Of a stretch of 64,000 nucleotides of DNA, positions 46,501 through 56,199 are shown one piece after another. Origin of the DNA: Nemertoderma westbladi (Eukaryota > Xenacoelomorpha > Nemertodermatida > Nemertodermatidae); NCBI GenBank assembly GCA_032718475.1, contig JAUCBJ010008282.1, positions 27,488-91,487 on the forward strand. Reading direction: 5' to 3'. A program made the translations under genes and the position numbers. The notes under the pieces were generated by a model that was given only the letters and a program-made list of their open reading frames with translations, was not told the origin of the DNA and made no database searches. The first letter of the stretch is position 1; each line of letters opens with the position of its first letter.

Positions 46501-47826
46501 TAGTGGAATATCACATTCAACAATGTCCATTGACAGTCGTGCCTTCTTTGTACCAATATGTATAGGGACTGTTGCTTTAAATATAGATTGATGTTTTTCA
46601 CCATCACCGAAACGAAATCTAGCATCACTTTGTTTTTCTAAAATTTGATGTTTATCACTGCAACTTAGTGAATCAACATAACATTTATACCATATAGCAC
46701 CAGCAACTGTTGTGCTACACCCTGTATCTACTACTGCACAATTCAATGATTCAGATAAGAGATGTCTATTTGGCATCAGATCTTCATCAGTAAATATAAT
46801 TATGTCATTTTCAGCATCAGTTAATAGCGTTTTGTATTCATTAGTGGTGGTGTTGCCTTTGTTAAATTCTGGACATTCTTGTTGGTAATGATAAATAGAC
46901 AAACAAAAAGTACATTGTGTTGGTTTGCCATATTGATCAGGGGGGTTTAACTTTTGGCCTAACTTGGGACGAGTTGCCGGCTGTAACTGTGGCCTAGAGG
47001 TTCTGAAATTACCTGTAGCTGCAGGCCTATAGGCCGTTTGTCTCTGGAACCTATTTCCCGAAAACCCACGTGGTCTAAGCAATGGTTGTCTCTGATTATT
47101 AAAATTCCAGCTCCCTCTGCCATAATTAGAGCCATAGTAACATGCATTTTCATCAATATCATTATATAATTCTGCCTCACCTTCAACACCATATTCAATG
47201 TCAGTAGTACCGGTATCAAAAGTTGTAAAAATTGGTTCAGTTTTTACTTTGATTGATGTTTCAGCAACAACAGGGGAATGGGTGGTGGAAATATCAGAAT
47301 GTAATTTTAGAATTTGAGTTTTCATATTTTCGTATGTTAATTCATCTACAGTGGCTAATGTCAATTGATGTTTACTGTCATCCAAATTGGCACATTTCAG
47401 TAGTTGATATGCTTTTACACCTTCAGGTAGTTTCATGTCATATGTTTCACACTTATGTAGGTTTCTTTCAAAGTTTACCATAAAGTCAGTTATATTAGTT
47501 TCTATGGGTCGACGGTAGGCACACAATTTGTCGTATGCATGAAAAGCACGTATTGATTTATCTTTCAGATAAAGACCATTTAATTTCAATACAATTAAAC
47601 TTACCCCATTGTCAGTTCGTAGGTCGTCACGTTTAATTTCTAATGCAGCTTCTCTTGCTTGGCCTTCTAAGCTGAGCAGAACAGTAGGACCCTGACGCGT
47701 TTTCGGTATATCTGTTGCGTCCTGCCAGATCTCCAATTCGCGTACCCATGTTTCGTATGAGACATCATCACGTAAACGTGGAGGATTCTTAATGTTGTAG
47801 TTGTAACTCGAATTTCCGGAAGCCAT
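43528..47826 (-). CDS. gag-pol: Copia gag-pol polyprotein (frameshifted near its end)
   Basis: 1,432 codons from ATG 47826. Gag (DUF4219/UBN2-like, YETWVRELEIW) is followed by a CCHC knuckle (CTFCLSIYHYQQEC, near 46900), protease DTG (near 46725), integrase with an H-x-H/C-x2-C zinc region (near 46260-46130) and core Asp (about 46060), Asp (SDNGGEF, about 45890) and Glu (VERHN, about 45785), then reverse transcriptase with AIDIKSAYLQG and HVDD (about 44200-44210, His where Tyr is common) and RNase H with CYSDAS (about 43710). Everything is intact until a single-base loss in an A-run (plus 43588-43591) truncates RNase H. This one lesion makes it a very young pseudogene, or a sequencing error in an intact copy. 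Confidence 0.95.
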   Translation of the reverse strand: MASGNSSYNYNIKNPPRLRDDVSYETWVRELEIWQDATDIPKTRQGPTVLLSLEGQAREAALEIKRDDLRTDNGVSLIVLKLNGLYLKDKSIRAFHAYDKLCAYRRPIETNITDFMVNFERNLHKCETYDMKLPEGVKAYQLLKCANLDDSKHQLTLATVDELTYENMKTQILKLHSDISTTHSPVVAETSIKVKTEPIFTTFDTGTTDIEYGVEGEAELYNDIDENACYYGSNYGRGSWNFNNQRQPLLRPRGFSGNRFQRQTAYRPAATGNFRTSRPQLQPATRPKLGQKLNPPDQYGKPTQCTFCLSIYHYQQECPEFNKGNTTTNEYKTLLTDAENDIIIFTDEDLMPNRHLLSESLNCAVVDTGCSTTVAGAIWYKCYVDSLSCSDKHQILEKQSDARFRFGDGEKHQSIFKATVPIHIGTKKARLSMDIVECDIPLLLSRTSMKKGGGKINLANDTIELLGENTDLIVSSTGHYCLSLSRTDDIMVTTVNQILFTSPFTHSDSNNDLHRKISKLHKQLAHPTSDRLKDLISKASDNPINISITKIVDDVSSQCDICKRFRKLPLKPIVGFPLAKSFNETVGMDLKLFRPGIYILNMVDHATRYCQAAIITNKRKETVVKNILECWIRIFGSPNKFLSDNGGEFNNEEFLELCDKFNIKVITTAAESPWSNGLVERHNAILAGCLEKIIYQTQFDLTLAIHWAVSAKNSLINVYGFTPNQLVFGKNPNYPISFDNSIPANDPVCGSQIVRDNLNALHTAREAFLKQESCEKLRRALSRKHRNYSDYVFSIGEQVYYKRTNTTFWRGPATVLGTDVKLVLVKHGGQYLRVHPCRLMPVNDVNVDTIRNYIENDTGQYNNVCRSNNDDDDVDDTVHQIDDKMPSFNSEACRSKSTSNLSNKPIPSAIPLSKMPKVKDNILYKDNNSGEWKSATVISRGGKRTGNYWHWWNLKDEDGNKFSKSFRDDITDWKKNISSAMSDYDDESSNQTQNESSDISSESKGSHEDNIDSIPVSNDDVLVLHVRDGREDQIATAKKEEMQKWSDMKTYTEISDNGQHTISTRWVITEKLKGDIIKVKARLCARGFEDIVKTVTDSPTCCKQSLRICLTILSTMQWDMNAIDIKSAYLQGMPMARDVYIKPPKEANTSKLWKLNHCVYGLNESGRQWYLRVMKEFENLGLKKSSVDPAIFFHWRNGHLNGIICCHVDDFLWGGNEMFTLIIQKLYTVFIVGSDSKINMKYLGLELMQRKSGIIVSLGHYIAEMKTSDYNNILPDNIVDEKPMYISDRLLDNDELKLYKTMIGQLNWATTQSRPDVSFDSCQLACLSKTTTTVKDLQRANKVVKKLKTETIDIHLSNLGDVNNIELLCYSDASLGNLPDGGTQGGYLVFLLGSNGRTSLVSWQSKHLRRVVKVPSLLRLSWEQKLLNALSS

Positions 47827-48268
47827 TACTATAACTACGGTAATGACAGTTACCTGTATCGGTGTACGGAATTTATTTGATTGGCAGATTGGTACCGGTA
47901 TATACTGATATATGTACCGGTGTATTAATATCCAAACGCAAACAGCAGAATGATGATAACAACTATCAGACTATAGAAGCTTACCAGTCTAGTCTATACC
48001 CAGTACTGGTGTTTTAAGGTTCTGAGGTTTGTTTTATATATACCTTTAAGTGAAGAATAACGCCGCCCAAGCTAGCATTCTATGTTCTATCCATACAATA
48101 TAAAACATCCTTATCAGTTTAGCAGTTACCAATTACAGCAGTATAATGCAGTATTGGCTTTAGTAATGGCATCTCCATTCAGCACATTTCAGCACTTGCC
48201 TACACAACACAATATCCAGATCAGTACAGCAGTAGTCCTGTAGTCAGACAACCACGCTCTGCTACCAA
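47827..48268 (-). other. Copia leader with primer-binding site
   Basis: Minus-strand sequence directly after the 5' LTR and one spacer base reads TGGTAGCAGAGCGTGG (plus 48252-48267). This matches the complement of the 3' end of animal initiator tRNA-Met at 14 of 16 bases as I recall that tRNA, so reverse transcription is probably primed by initiator tRNA-Met. The rest of the leader shows no frame. Confidence 0.75.
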
Positions 48269-48411
48269 TGTGAATGATAAACAATATGGTATAACAGGCA
48301 CGGATAAAAGTATAATATGCCAGACTCTCAACCATCAGACAACCGGTACCGGTACGGCCATCACCATATCCTTAGTGGCAGCTCACATACAGTATATCAT
48401 ACAGTATAACA
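48269..48411 (-). repeat. 5' LTR of copia (143 bp)
   Basis: TGTTATAC...ATTCACA on the minus strand, followed outside by the CCTAA duplication. Promoter elements cannot be assigned with confidence in so short an LTR. Confidence 0.95.
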
Positions 48412-48608
48412 CCTAATACTATTACTTGAGGTTGTTGTTCTTCCTCACTAGTCACTGTCTCGTCCTCCTGTTCACTTACGTCAGCGTCGCTCGCTGCGTC
48501 GTCATAGTCGGCATTGTCGTTAACAGTAATATTTACGCTATCGTCAGTCGGCGGTCCAGCCGCCGTCTCATAGCTGTCCTCTAGTGCCTCCTTGTCTGAG
48601 ACACTCAT
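48412..48608 (-). pseudogene. gag: Gag start of element C, cut by copia
   Basis: ATG at 48608, then an acidic stretch rich in Asp, Glu and Ser, like the start of the left element's gag. Copia interrupts it at 48411. Counting one copy of the 5-bp duplication, the phase on this side matches that of 43023-42502 exactly, so gag was continuous before the insertion. Confidence 0.85.
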
Positions 48609-49802
48609 AGTCTAAATAATGTTTGCCTTCCGGCAAAAATATCTCGCAAAGGTTCGAGATATAATTATAATTTAACCGAAATACGGTCAAATTATTTGTC
48701 TAATAATTAGTTGGTCCAAAATGTCAAATAAATTCGCAATGTAATATTGTGAATTTAATAGGGTATAGTTATAGCAAATACTAGCACAATATTTAAACAA
48801 AAATATTATTATATAGCTATTATAGCAATTAAATACCGGTATGACACAAAATAATTTCTGAATCTAATACAAAATATTCAGAATGAATTTGCCACCCAAA
48901 TAATTCCAATTTTGCATATATAGCTCTAATCAACGTAATTTTAATTTCAAATATTATATGTATCCACTAGCGCGTGGCTACATCTTCGGGTTGCGACTCT
49001 CTCTAACTCTTTCTCTAACTTGAGCGATTCAAAATACCATGGCCGGCTAAACCTAAATATCCTAACTAATAAATTGAGTTCAGCTTCGCAGTTAAACAAC
49101 CGATAATTTTTTACTGCTTCCACAAACACAATGGTGCCAACAGAACAACTAACCTTGTTTGCTGTGAGATTCCACGTCCGCGTCCAAAGTTTCAGTCCCT
49201 TCGCTGATTGCAAACCGAACCCGCTGACCCACACGAACCCCAAGCTCAGAAGTTCCGTCTTGCCATGTATCTCCAGATGGTATAAAATAACTAAACGGTT
49301 ACCTAACATACCGGTACAAAACTCTAGAATTTTACAAATAATTTTGACCGAAACTGAATTCTCGCAAACCTAGCTAAAATTTTCAAAAAACTTACTAATT
49401 ACAATTCGCCCTAAGGCCTAAGGAACTGCTGTATTCGCAATTAGCAAAAACGCACTACCGTACATCCACTGTATGCAGTACAGTAAGTAAAACAGTACAC
49501 CAACCTAACAGCCTAATTGATACTGTGTGTGGTACGGCAAACAAATGTCCTTCTACCGTACGCAGTAACAGCAATCAGCCTAATGTACTACTGTACTATT
49601 GTACGCGACCAGTGAATACAGTAATCTAAACTAACAGCCTAAGAATACACTCAATGTCTTACCGTACGCTATAGGCCTACAGCAGACAATATCACGTGCT
49701 CTAACTTATTACTTAATTACTGCTGTAACAGTGATACTACTAATCAGCCTAAGAATACACTCTTGACTGCTGCAAGCAACAGCCAATAAAAACGTGCTTT
49801 AC
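48609..49802 (-). other. 5' leader of element C
   Basis: 1.2 kb between the 5' LTR and gag without a convincing frame. Includes an ATACCGGTAT palindrome at 48834 and loosely repeated CAGCCTAAGAATACACTC blocks (about 49635 and 49745). Just inside the LTR the minus strand reads GTAAAGCACG, with no TGG that would start a normal tRNA primer-binding site. Confidence 0.65.
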
Positions 49803-52111
49803 TGTTAAACAACCGCGTCACCTATACTAACAGCAGAACTGTTGAACAGAAAAATACGGGTATACTTCTCTGCCAACCTAATAAGTTCCCGCCTAACCAA
49901 TAAGACACAAAGACTGCTCTACTGTTAAATAAAGGCAATCAGGAGCGTGCTATTACTAAATTGTAGGGCTGCTAAATACAAAACCGCTACTTACCGTTGG
50001 ATGGCGCTAATCTGCCATCCGCTAATATATTTTACTAAATTTACACGGCTCCTGCAAAATCGCTTGTTCCTTTCTCTACCGATCGCTCGACAGAGAGCTA
50101 ACTGTTCGAATCTATGAGCCACGCGGGAATAACCAAAACAATAAACCCGAGTTGACTCCCTAAGCTTACTTAAGACGAGTGCGAGAGGCTTTGCACTCAG
50201 AGTATATTCTTACGTCTAATTTTACTACTATTGAAGCACGCCATTGCCTACGTCTTTTCTAATCGCGAATACTGGGGTTTCCCTAACGGAATGTGTGAAT
50301 GCGAGAATATTTAAAATAATCAAATAATGGTACGGTACAATGTCTTTCGTGGGCAGTACCACTCCGAGTCTAAATTTGCCTGCGGCTGGCTTTAGGCCAG
50401 CAATTTACTAATGCGAGTTGCGTATTGAATACTGCGATCTAGCTTATTGCCCGCTAATGCAAATAACCGCTCAGCGTGAATAGTTTACGGTACTCTAAAT
50501 TATTACCTAGCTACTCTCCGCTATGCTGCGTACTAATTCTTAATTTCACTAATTAATTACACTCACAAATGTGTAACAGCGTACTAATTACTAAGAGTTC
50601 CAGAATGCGTAATTCTAATTTATTACACAACAGGTTTCACTAGTAACAGTCTAAAATACTGTATTACTTTGACCTAATCAGTAATCAATTATTGTAAACT
50701 AAGAAATAGAAATCAATCAAAGAGAAAAGGGGCGCCTACCTAAGCATTCGTAATCATAGGCACACTTCAATAACACACCAATCAGTGTCAGCAATCACAG
50801 ATCACAATAGTACAACTTGCAATTATACAATCCGCAATTATATAATTTGCCATGCAATTCGCTATCCGCTATTCACTATTGTAAAGCACGCAGGCCTCTC
50901 CCCAGTACGTCTAAGGCTTCCTAACTAACCCAATTCCTGCCCCCCTAATACTACAAAATAGAGACAAAATCTGGATCATCAGCCCCCTAATTGCCGCACC
51001 AGCAGATGGTCTGCCCGCTACAACGCAAATTGCCCAACCGCAATGCAGGTCGCCCTCTATAACGCAAGTTGCCCGACCGCAACAGTGACCCCCCGTCAGC
51101 GTTGCCCGCCTTTGAATCCTCCGCTCTCCCTTAGTCGCCCAACCCCCCGATGTTCCCACCGCCTACCGGTACCTTAGCCCTCCATCAAGATAAATTTGCT
51201 ACCGTAGCGGCGCATGCAAATCACAAGTCTGCCAGTCTCAGAAAATCCCGTAGGATTATTGCGTCGAAATGAATTACATAGAACCATTAACAAAAGGGGT
51301 AGAAATCATAGTTCCGGTTGTAATTAGCAGTAATCGATAGGATTGATTGAGAAACACAATTGAGAATAGTAGCACTAACGAATCATTCCAAGAAATTAAT
51401 CAAAAAGGGTAGAAATGCAGAAAATATGCACAAATTATACTCTAACTTAATGGTACTAAAAATGTCTGAGTGAGTGGTAAGAGCAATAAGGTCGTTGGAA
51501 TTGAATTGATATGAGGTACAGCTCTACCGGCAAACCGCCAATTTATAGGTGATCCGAGAAGGGTGATGCAATCGCTCTCTCATTGGCTCTCCAATCCGCG
51601 CTAGCATTAGACCAACCTGGAAACAGTTAGTCCAATAAGAAAGCCGGATTGTAGCCCTATTGCTTCTCAAACCCTCAAAACGTCACCATATAAGGTAATT
51701 TTGCCGATGCTTAACTTAGCGGTACTAATAACATGATGCACAAAAGTTAATTTAGCGCGATTATAAAGAAATCAAACCCGTGATAGCTAGCCCATCAAGG
51801 TTAATAACAGCAAGCCCGAAATGCAGGGTCCAACTGGACTTGCTACCCTGGAACTATCTACTTATATCGTATTACAAAATTACATAGGTATGGCTACATA
51901 CTATACAAAATGGATGAGTTCAAAATATATGGGCGTTTTAATTTCCTTATCTAAATGTCACTGCGCTATTATGTCTTATCTAAAATATTATACTGCATAA
52001 CGGACTAATATTGCGTACAGTATAACGGACTAATATATTATACTGCATAATGGACCAATATATTATAATGTATAATGGCTAATAATGTGTACAGCGCCAT
52101 ATACCGTAACA
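49803..52111 (-). repeat. 5' LTR of element C (2,309 bp)
   Basis: Partner of 27738-30031. Ends at AACA before the ACTTG duplication. Differences between the two LTRs are scattered substitutions (for example AGCAGAACTG versus AGCAGAAATG near the start) plus one short insertion near 50865. I estimate 1-2 percent divergence, not counted exactly. Confidence 0.95.
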
Positions 52112-54884
52112 ACTTGTATGCAAATCTAATAGCAGGCAGCCCCTAACTTGTATACAATACATTTTATAGTCCAAATAACTTATATAGGGTTATTGACTTA
52201 TATACGTTTTTTAACTTCCCCCTTAAGAGAGTCTTAGTTATTCCTTCTCTTTACCCGTGCTTCAATGAATTTCTTCAACATGACATTCAGAGCACTGGGC
52301 AGAAATCACCTATCATCTTGTATGCAAATCTGATAGCAAGTAGCCCCTAACTTGTAGACGATACAGTTTATAGTCCACTTAACTTATATACTATAAGTTG
52401 TAGACGATACAGTTTATAGTCCACTTAACTTATATACGGTTTTTGACTTATATACGGTTTTTGACTTATATACGGTTTTTGACTTATATACGGTTTTCAA
52501 CTTCCCCTTAAGAGAGTCATAGTTACTCCCGCTGTTTACCCGTGCTTCAATGAATTTCTTCAACGTGACATTCAGAGCACTGGGCAGAAATCACCTATCA
52601 ACTTTTACGCAAATCTGATAGCAGATAGCCCTTAACTTGTATACAATACATTTTACAGTCCTACTTAACTTATATACGGTTTTTGACTTATATAAAGTTT
52701 TTTTTTATGCCCTATTGAATTATATACGGTTTTTAATTTCCCTTAAGAGAGTCATGGATACTCCCGCTGTTTACCCGCGCTTCTCAATGAATTTCTTCAA
52801 CGTGACATTCAGTGCACTGGGCAGAAATCACCTATCAACTTGTATGCAAATCTAATAGCAGGCAGCCCCTAACTTGTATACGATACATTTTATAGTCCAA
52901 ATAACTTATATACGGTTATTGACTTATATACATTTTTTAATTTCCCCTTAAGAGAGTCTTAGTTATTCTTTCTCTTTACCCGTGCTTCAATGAATTTCTT
53001 CAACATGACATTCAGAGCACTGGGCAGAAATCACCTATCATCTTGTATGCAAATCTGATAGCAAGTAGCCCCTAACTTGTAGACGATACAGTTTATAGTC
53101 CACTTAACTTATATACTATAAGTTGTAGACGATACAGTTTATAGTCCACTTAACTTATATACGGTTTTCGACTTATATACGGTTTTTGACTTATATACGG
53201 TTTTTGACTTATATAAAGTTTTTTTTTATTCCTTATTGAATTATGTACGGTTTTTAATTTCCCTTAAGAGAGTCATGGATACTCCCGCAGTTTACCCGTG
53301 CTTCAATGAATTTCTTCAACGTGACATTCAGTGCACTGGGCAGAAATCACCTATCAACTTGTATGCAAATCTAATAGCAGGCAGCCCCTAACTTGTATAC
53401 GATACATTTTATAGTCCAAATAACTTATATACGGTTATTGACTTATATACGGTTTTTAACTTCCCCTTAGGAGAGTTATAGTTACTCACACTGTTTACCC
53501 GCGCTTCAATGAATTTCTTCAACGTGACATTCAGAGCACTGGACAGAAATCACCTATCAACTTGTATGCAAATCTAATAGCAGGCAGCCCCTAACTTGTA
53601 TACGATACATTTTATAGTCCAAATAACTTCTTACGGTTATTGACTTATATACGTTTTTTAACTTCCCCTTAAGAGAGTCTTAGTTATTCCTTCTCTTTAC
53701 CCGTGCTTCAATGAATTTCTTCAACATGACATTCAGAGCACTGGGCAGAAATCACCTCTATCATCTTGTATGCAAATCTGATAGCAAGTAGCCCCTAACT
53801 TGTAGACGATACAGTTTATAGTCCACTTAACTTATATACTATAAGTTGTAGACGATACAGTTTATAGTCCACTTAACTTATATACGGTTTTTGACTTATA
53901 TACGTTTTTTTTACTTCTAGACGGTTTTTAACTTCCCCATAACAGAGTCATAGTTACTCACGCCGTTTACCCGCGCTTCAATGAATTTCTTCAACGTGAC
54001 ATTCAAAGCACCTTGCAGAAATCACCTATCAACTTGTACGCAAATCCGATAGCAGGTAGCCCCTAACTTGTAGACGATACATTTTACAGTCCACTTAACT
54101 TATATACGGTTTTTGACTTATATACGTTTTTTTTAATTCTAGACGGTTTTTAACTTCCCCTTAAGAGAGTTATAGTTACTGACACTGTTTACCCGCGCTT
54201 CAATGAATTTCTTCAACGTGACATTCAGAGCACTGGGCAGAAATCACCTATCAACTTTTACGCAAATCTGATAGCAGATAGCCCCTAACTTGTATACGAT
54301 ACATTTTACAGTCCACTTAAAACAACATATAAACGGTTTTTGACTTATATTATACGTTTTTTTTACTTCTAGAAGGTTTTTAACTTCCCCTTAAGCGAGT
54401 CATAGTTACTCCCGCTGTTTACCCGCGCTTCAATGAATTTCTTCAACGTGACATTCAGAGCACTGGGTAGAAATCACCTATCAACTTGTATGCAAATCTG
54501 ATAGCAGGTAGCCCCTAACTTGTAGACGATAAATTCTACAGTCCACTCAACTTATATACGGTTTTTGACTTATATACGTTTTTTTTAATTCTAGACGGTT
54601 TTTAACTTCCCCTTAAGAGAGTTATAGTTACTGACACTGTTTACCCGCGCTTCAATGAATTTCTTCAACGTGACATTCAGAGCACTGGGCAGAAATCACC
54701 TATCAACTTTTACGCAAATCTGATAGCAGATAGCCCCTAACTTGTATACGATACATTTTACAGTCCACTTAAAACAACATATAAACGGTTTTTGACTTAT
54801 ATTATACGTTTTTTTTACTTCTAGAAGGTTTTTAACTTCCCCTTAAGAGAGTCATAGTTACTCCCGCCATTTACCCGCGCTTCA

Positions 54885-56027
54885 ATGAATTTCTTCAACG
54901 TGACATTCAGAGCACCTTGCAGAAATCACCTATCAACTTGTACGCCATGGGCCATGGGTACGACCATGGAGCCCATTTTGGCACTTAGAAGGATAATTGA
55001 AGAATTATCAAAAAAGAAAGACAGGCATCTGGCTGTTATCTTTGTTGACTTCTTCAAGGCCTTTGATTCAGTCTCTCGCTCACGTATGTTCAGCATACTT
55101 TCATTATATGGGATTCCTGATGAAATTATTGCAGCAATCAGATCAGTATATGATGGTTCGACAACATTTGTGTCTACTGTTGACGGTGACACAGAACCAT
55201 TTGAAATGTTATGGGGCGTCCTCCAAGGAGACACACTTGCACCATTCTTGTTCATTATTGTGGTTGACTATGTTCTACGCATGTCCTTAGATCATCATAA
55301 TGATGATGGGGTGATGATAACTCCACCTACTGGCTCCAGAAGTCGAGGAAATCCTGCCAAGTACCTAACTGATCTAGACTTTGCTGATGACTTAGGAGTA
55401 ATCTCAGAATCATTAGAAGGAGCCCAACAGCTCCTCAGCTCATTAGAACATGCTGCTTCTAGTGTTGGTCTTTTTATTAACTCCAGAAAGACCAAAATGC
55501 TGACAGTTAACTTTGAAAGTCCCCAGCAAGTCTCTGATCGGATGAGCATAAGCTCAAAGGATGGTATGCTTGAGCATGTGGACGACTTCTGTTACCTGGG
55601 ATCATGGATCCGGAAGTCAGGTGAGGACCTTCGAATACGTAAGGGAAAGGCATGGGCAGCCTTGAATAGGCTTTCCAGGATTTGGAAGTCACCTAGAATT
55701 AATCGGAAACTTAAGGTCCGATTATTTAGAGCAGCAGTAGTTCCAGTACTCCTCTACGGGAGGCCATGCTGGGCTCTAACTGCTGAGGACACCAAATCTC
55801 TGGATGGCACATTCACAAGAATGCTACGCCGGGTTCATTGTGTCAAGTACAATGCACACATCTCCAACCAGACACTATATAACATTGGAGGTGTCTCATT
55901 GGTTCCCCCAAGCTTGACACTAGAACAAAATCGCCTCCGCTTTGCAGGACATTGCTTTCGCCGTGAGGACCAGCCAGTGCATAATCTTGTACTTTGGCAG
56001 CCTCATGGAGTGAATAAGCATGGTTGA
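54885..56027 (+). pseudogene. LINE reverse transcriptase fragment, copy 1
   Basis: 380 codons, but the first 20 are satellite (MNFFNVTFRAPCRNHLSTC), so the reading is a chimera. Element part: VDFFKAFDSV, GVLQGDTLAPFLF, LDFADD (55380-55391), VGLFINSRKTK, then a thumb/C-terminal region (IRKGKAWAALNRL, VVPVLLYG, LDGTFTRMLRRV). TGA at 56025 is followed by the same phase open to TAA 56157, with typical LINE C-terminal sequence (FLRRILKDTGL, DRELWR), so TGA is probably a CGA-to-TGA change. Lacks the endonuclease and the start of RT; not functional. Clade uncertain, RTE-like by motif. Confidence 0.85.
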
Positions 56028-56199
56028 CAGCCCATGACTTTCTTGAGACGCATCTTAAAGGACACTGGCCTTAAAGATACGGATGATCTAGCAAATGTCA
56101 TGGGTGATAGGGAGTTGTGGCGGTGCAATTTTGTTGACAAGCCGGCACAGCATTCTTAAAAATGCAGCTGCAATGCAGCATGCCGATCCTAGTAGTAGT
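54946..56199 (+). mobile_element. 5'-truncated LINE insertion in satellite, copy 1
   Basis: Flanked by the 11-bp duplication AACTTGTACGC (54935-54945 and 56200-56210). Starts CATGGGCCATGGG and ends with a short AGTAGTAGTA tail, as in RTE-like LINEs. It carries only the reverse transcriptase end of the parent element. Identical ends in every period show one insertion followed by array amplification. Confidence 0.88.

Larger units (their letters stand above)
43024..48411 (-). mobile_element. Ty1/copia retrotransposon nested in gag of element C
   Basis: 5,388 bp. LTRs of 143 bp (43024-43166 and 48269-48411) differ at only about two bases, and CCTAA flanks both ends (43019-43023, 48412-48416). 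Order of domains, integrase before reverse transcriptase, is diagnostic of copia. The very short LTRs recall the GalEa-type copia elements of marine invertebrates, but I cannot confirm the clade. The near-identical LTRs mean a recent insertion, younger than element C. Confidence 0.95.
27738..52111 (-). mobile_element. Giant BEL/Pao retrotransposon 'C' with nested copia
   Basis: Two matching LTRs (27738-30031 and 49803-52111) begin TGTT and end AACA, and are flanked by the 5-bp duplication ACTTG (27733-27737, 52112-52116) in satellite. Length is 24.4 kb, or about 19.0 kb without the copia insertion. On the minus strand: 5' LTR (right), 1.2-kb leader, gag, pol, spacer, accessory exonuclease/zinc-knuckle gene, 3' leader, 3' LTR (left). 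All genes are decayed by stops and frameshifts. LTR and total length are very large for BEL/Pao. Confidence 0.93.

Noticed and set aside
52637-52855. 72-codon frame recurring every 4,512 bp (also 57149 and 61661)
   Set aside because: Satellite monomer read by chance; copies are identical because the array is homogenised.
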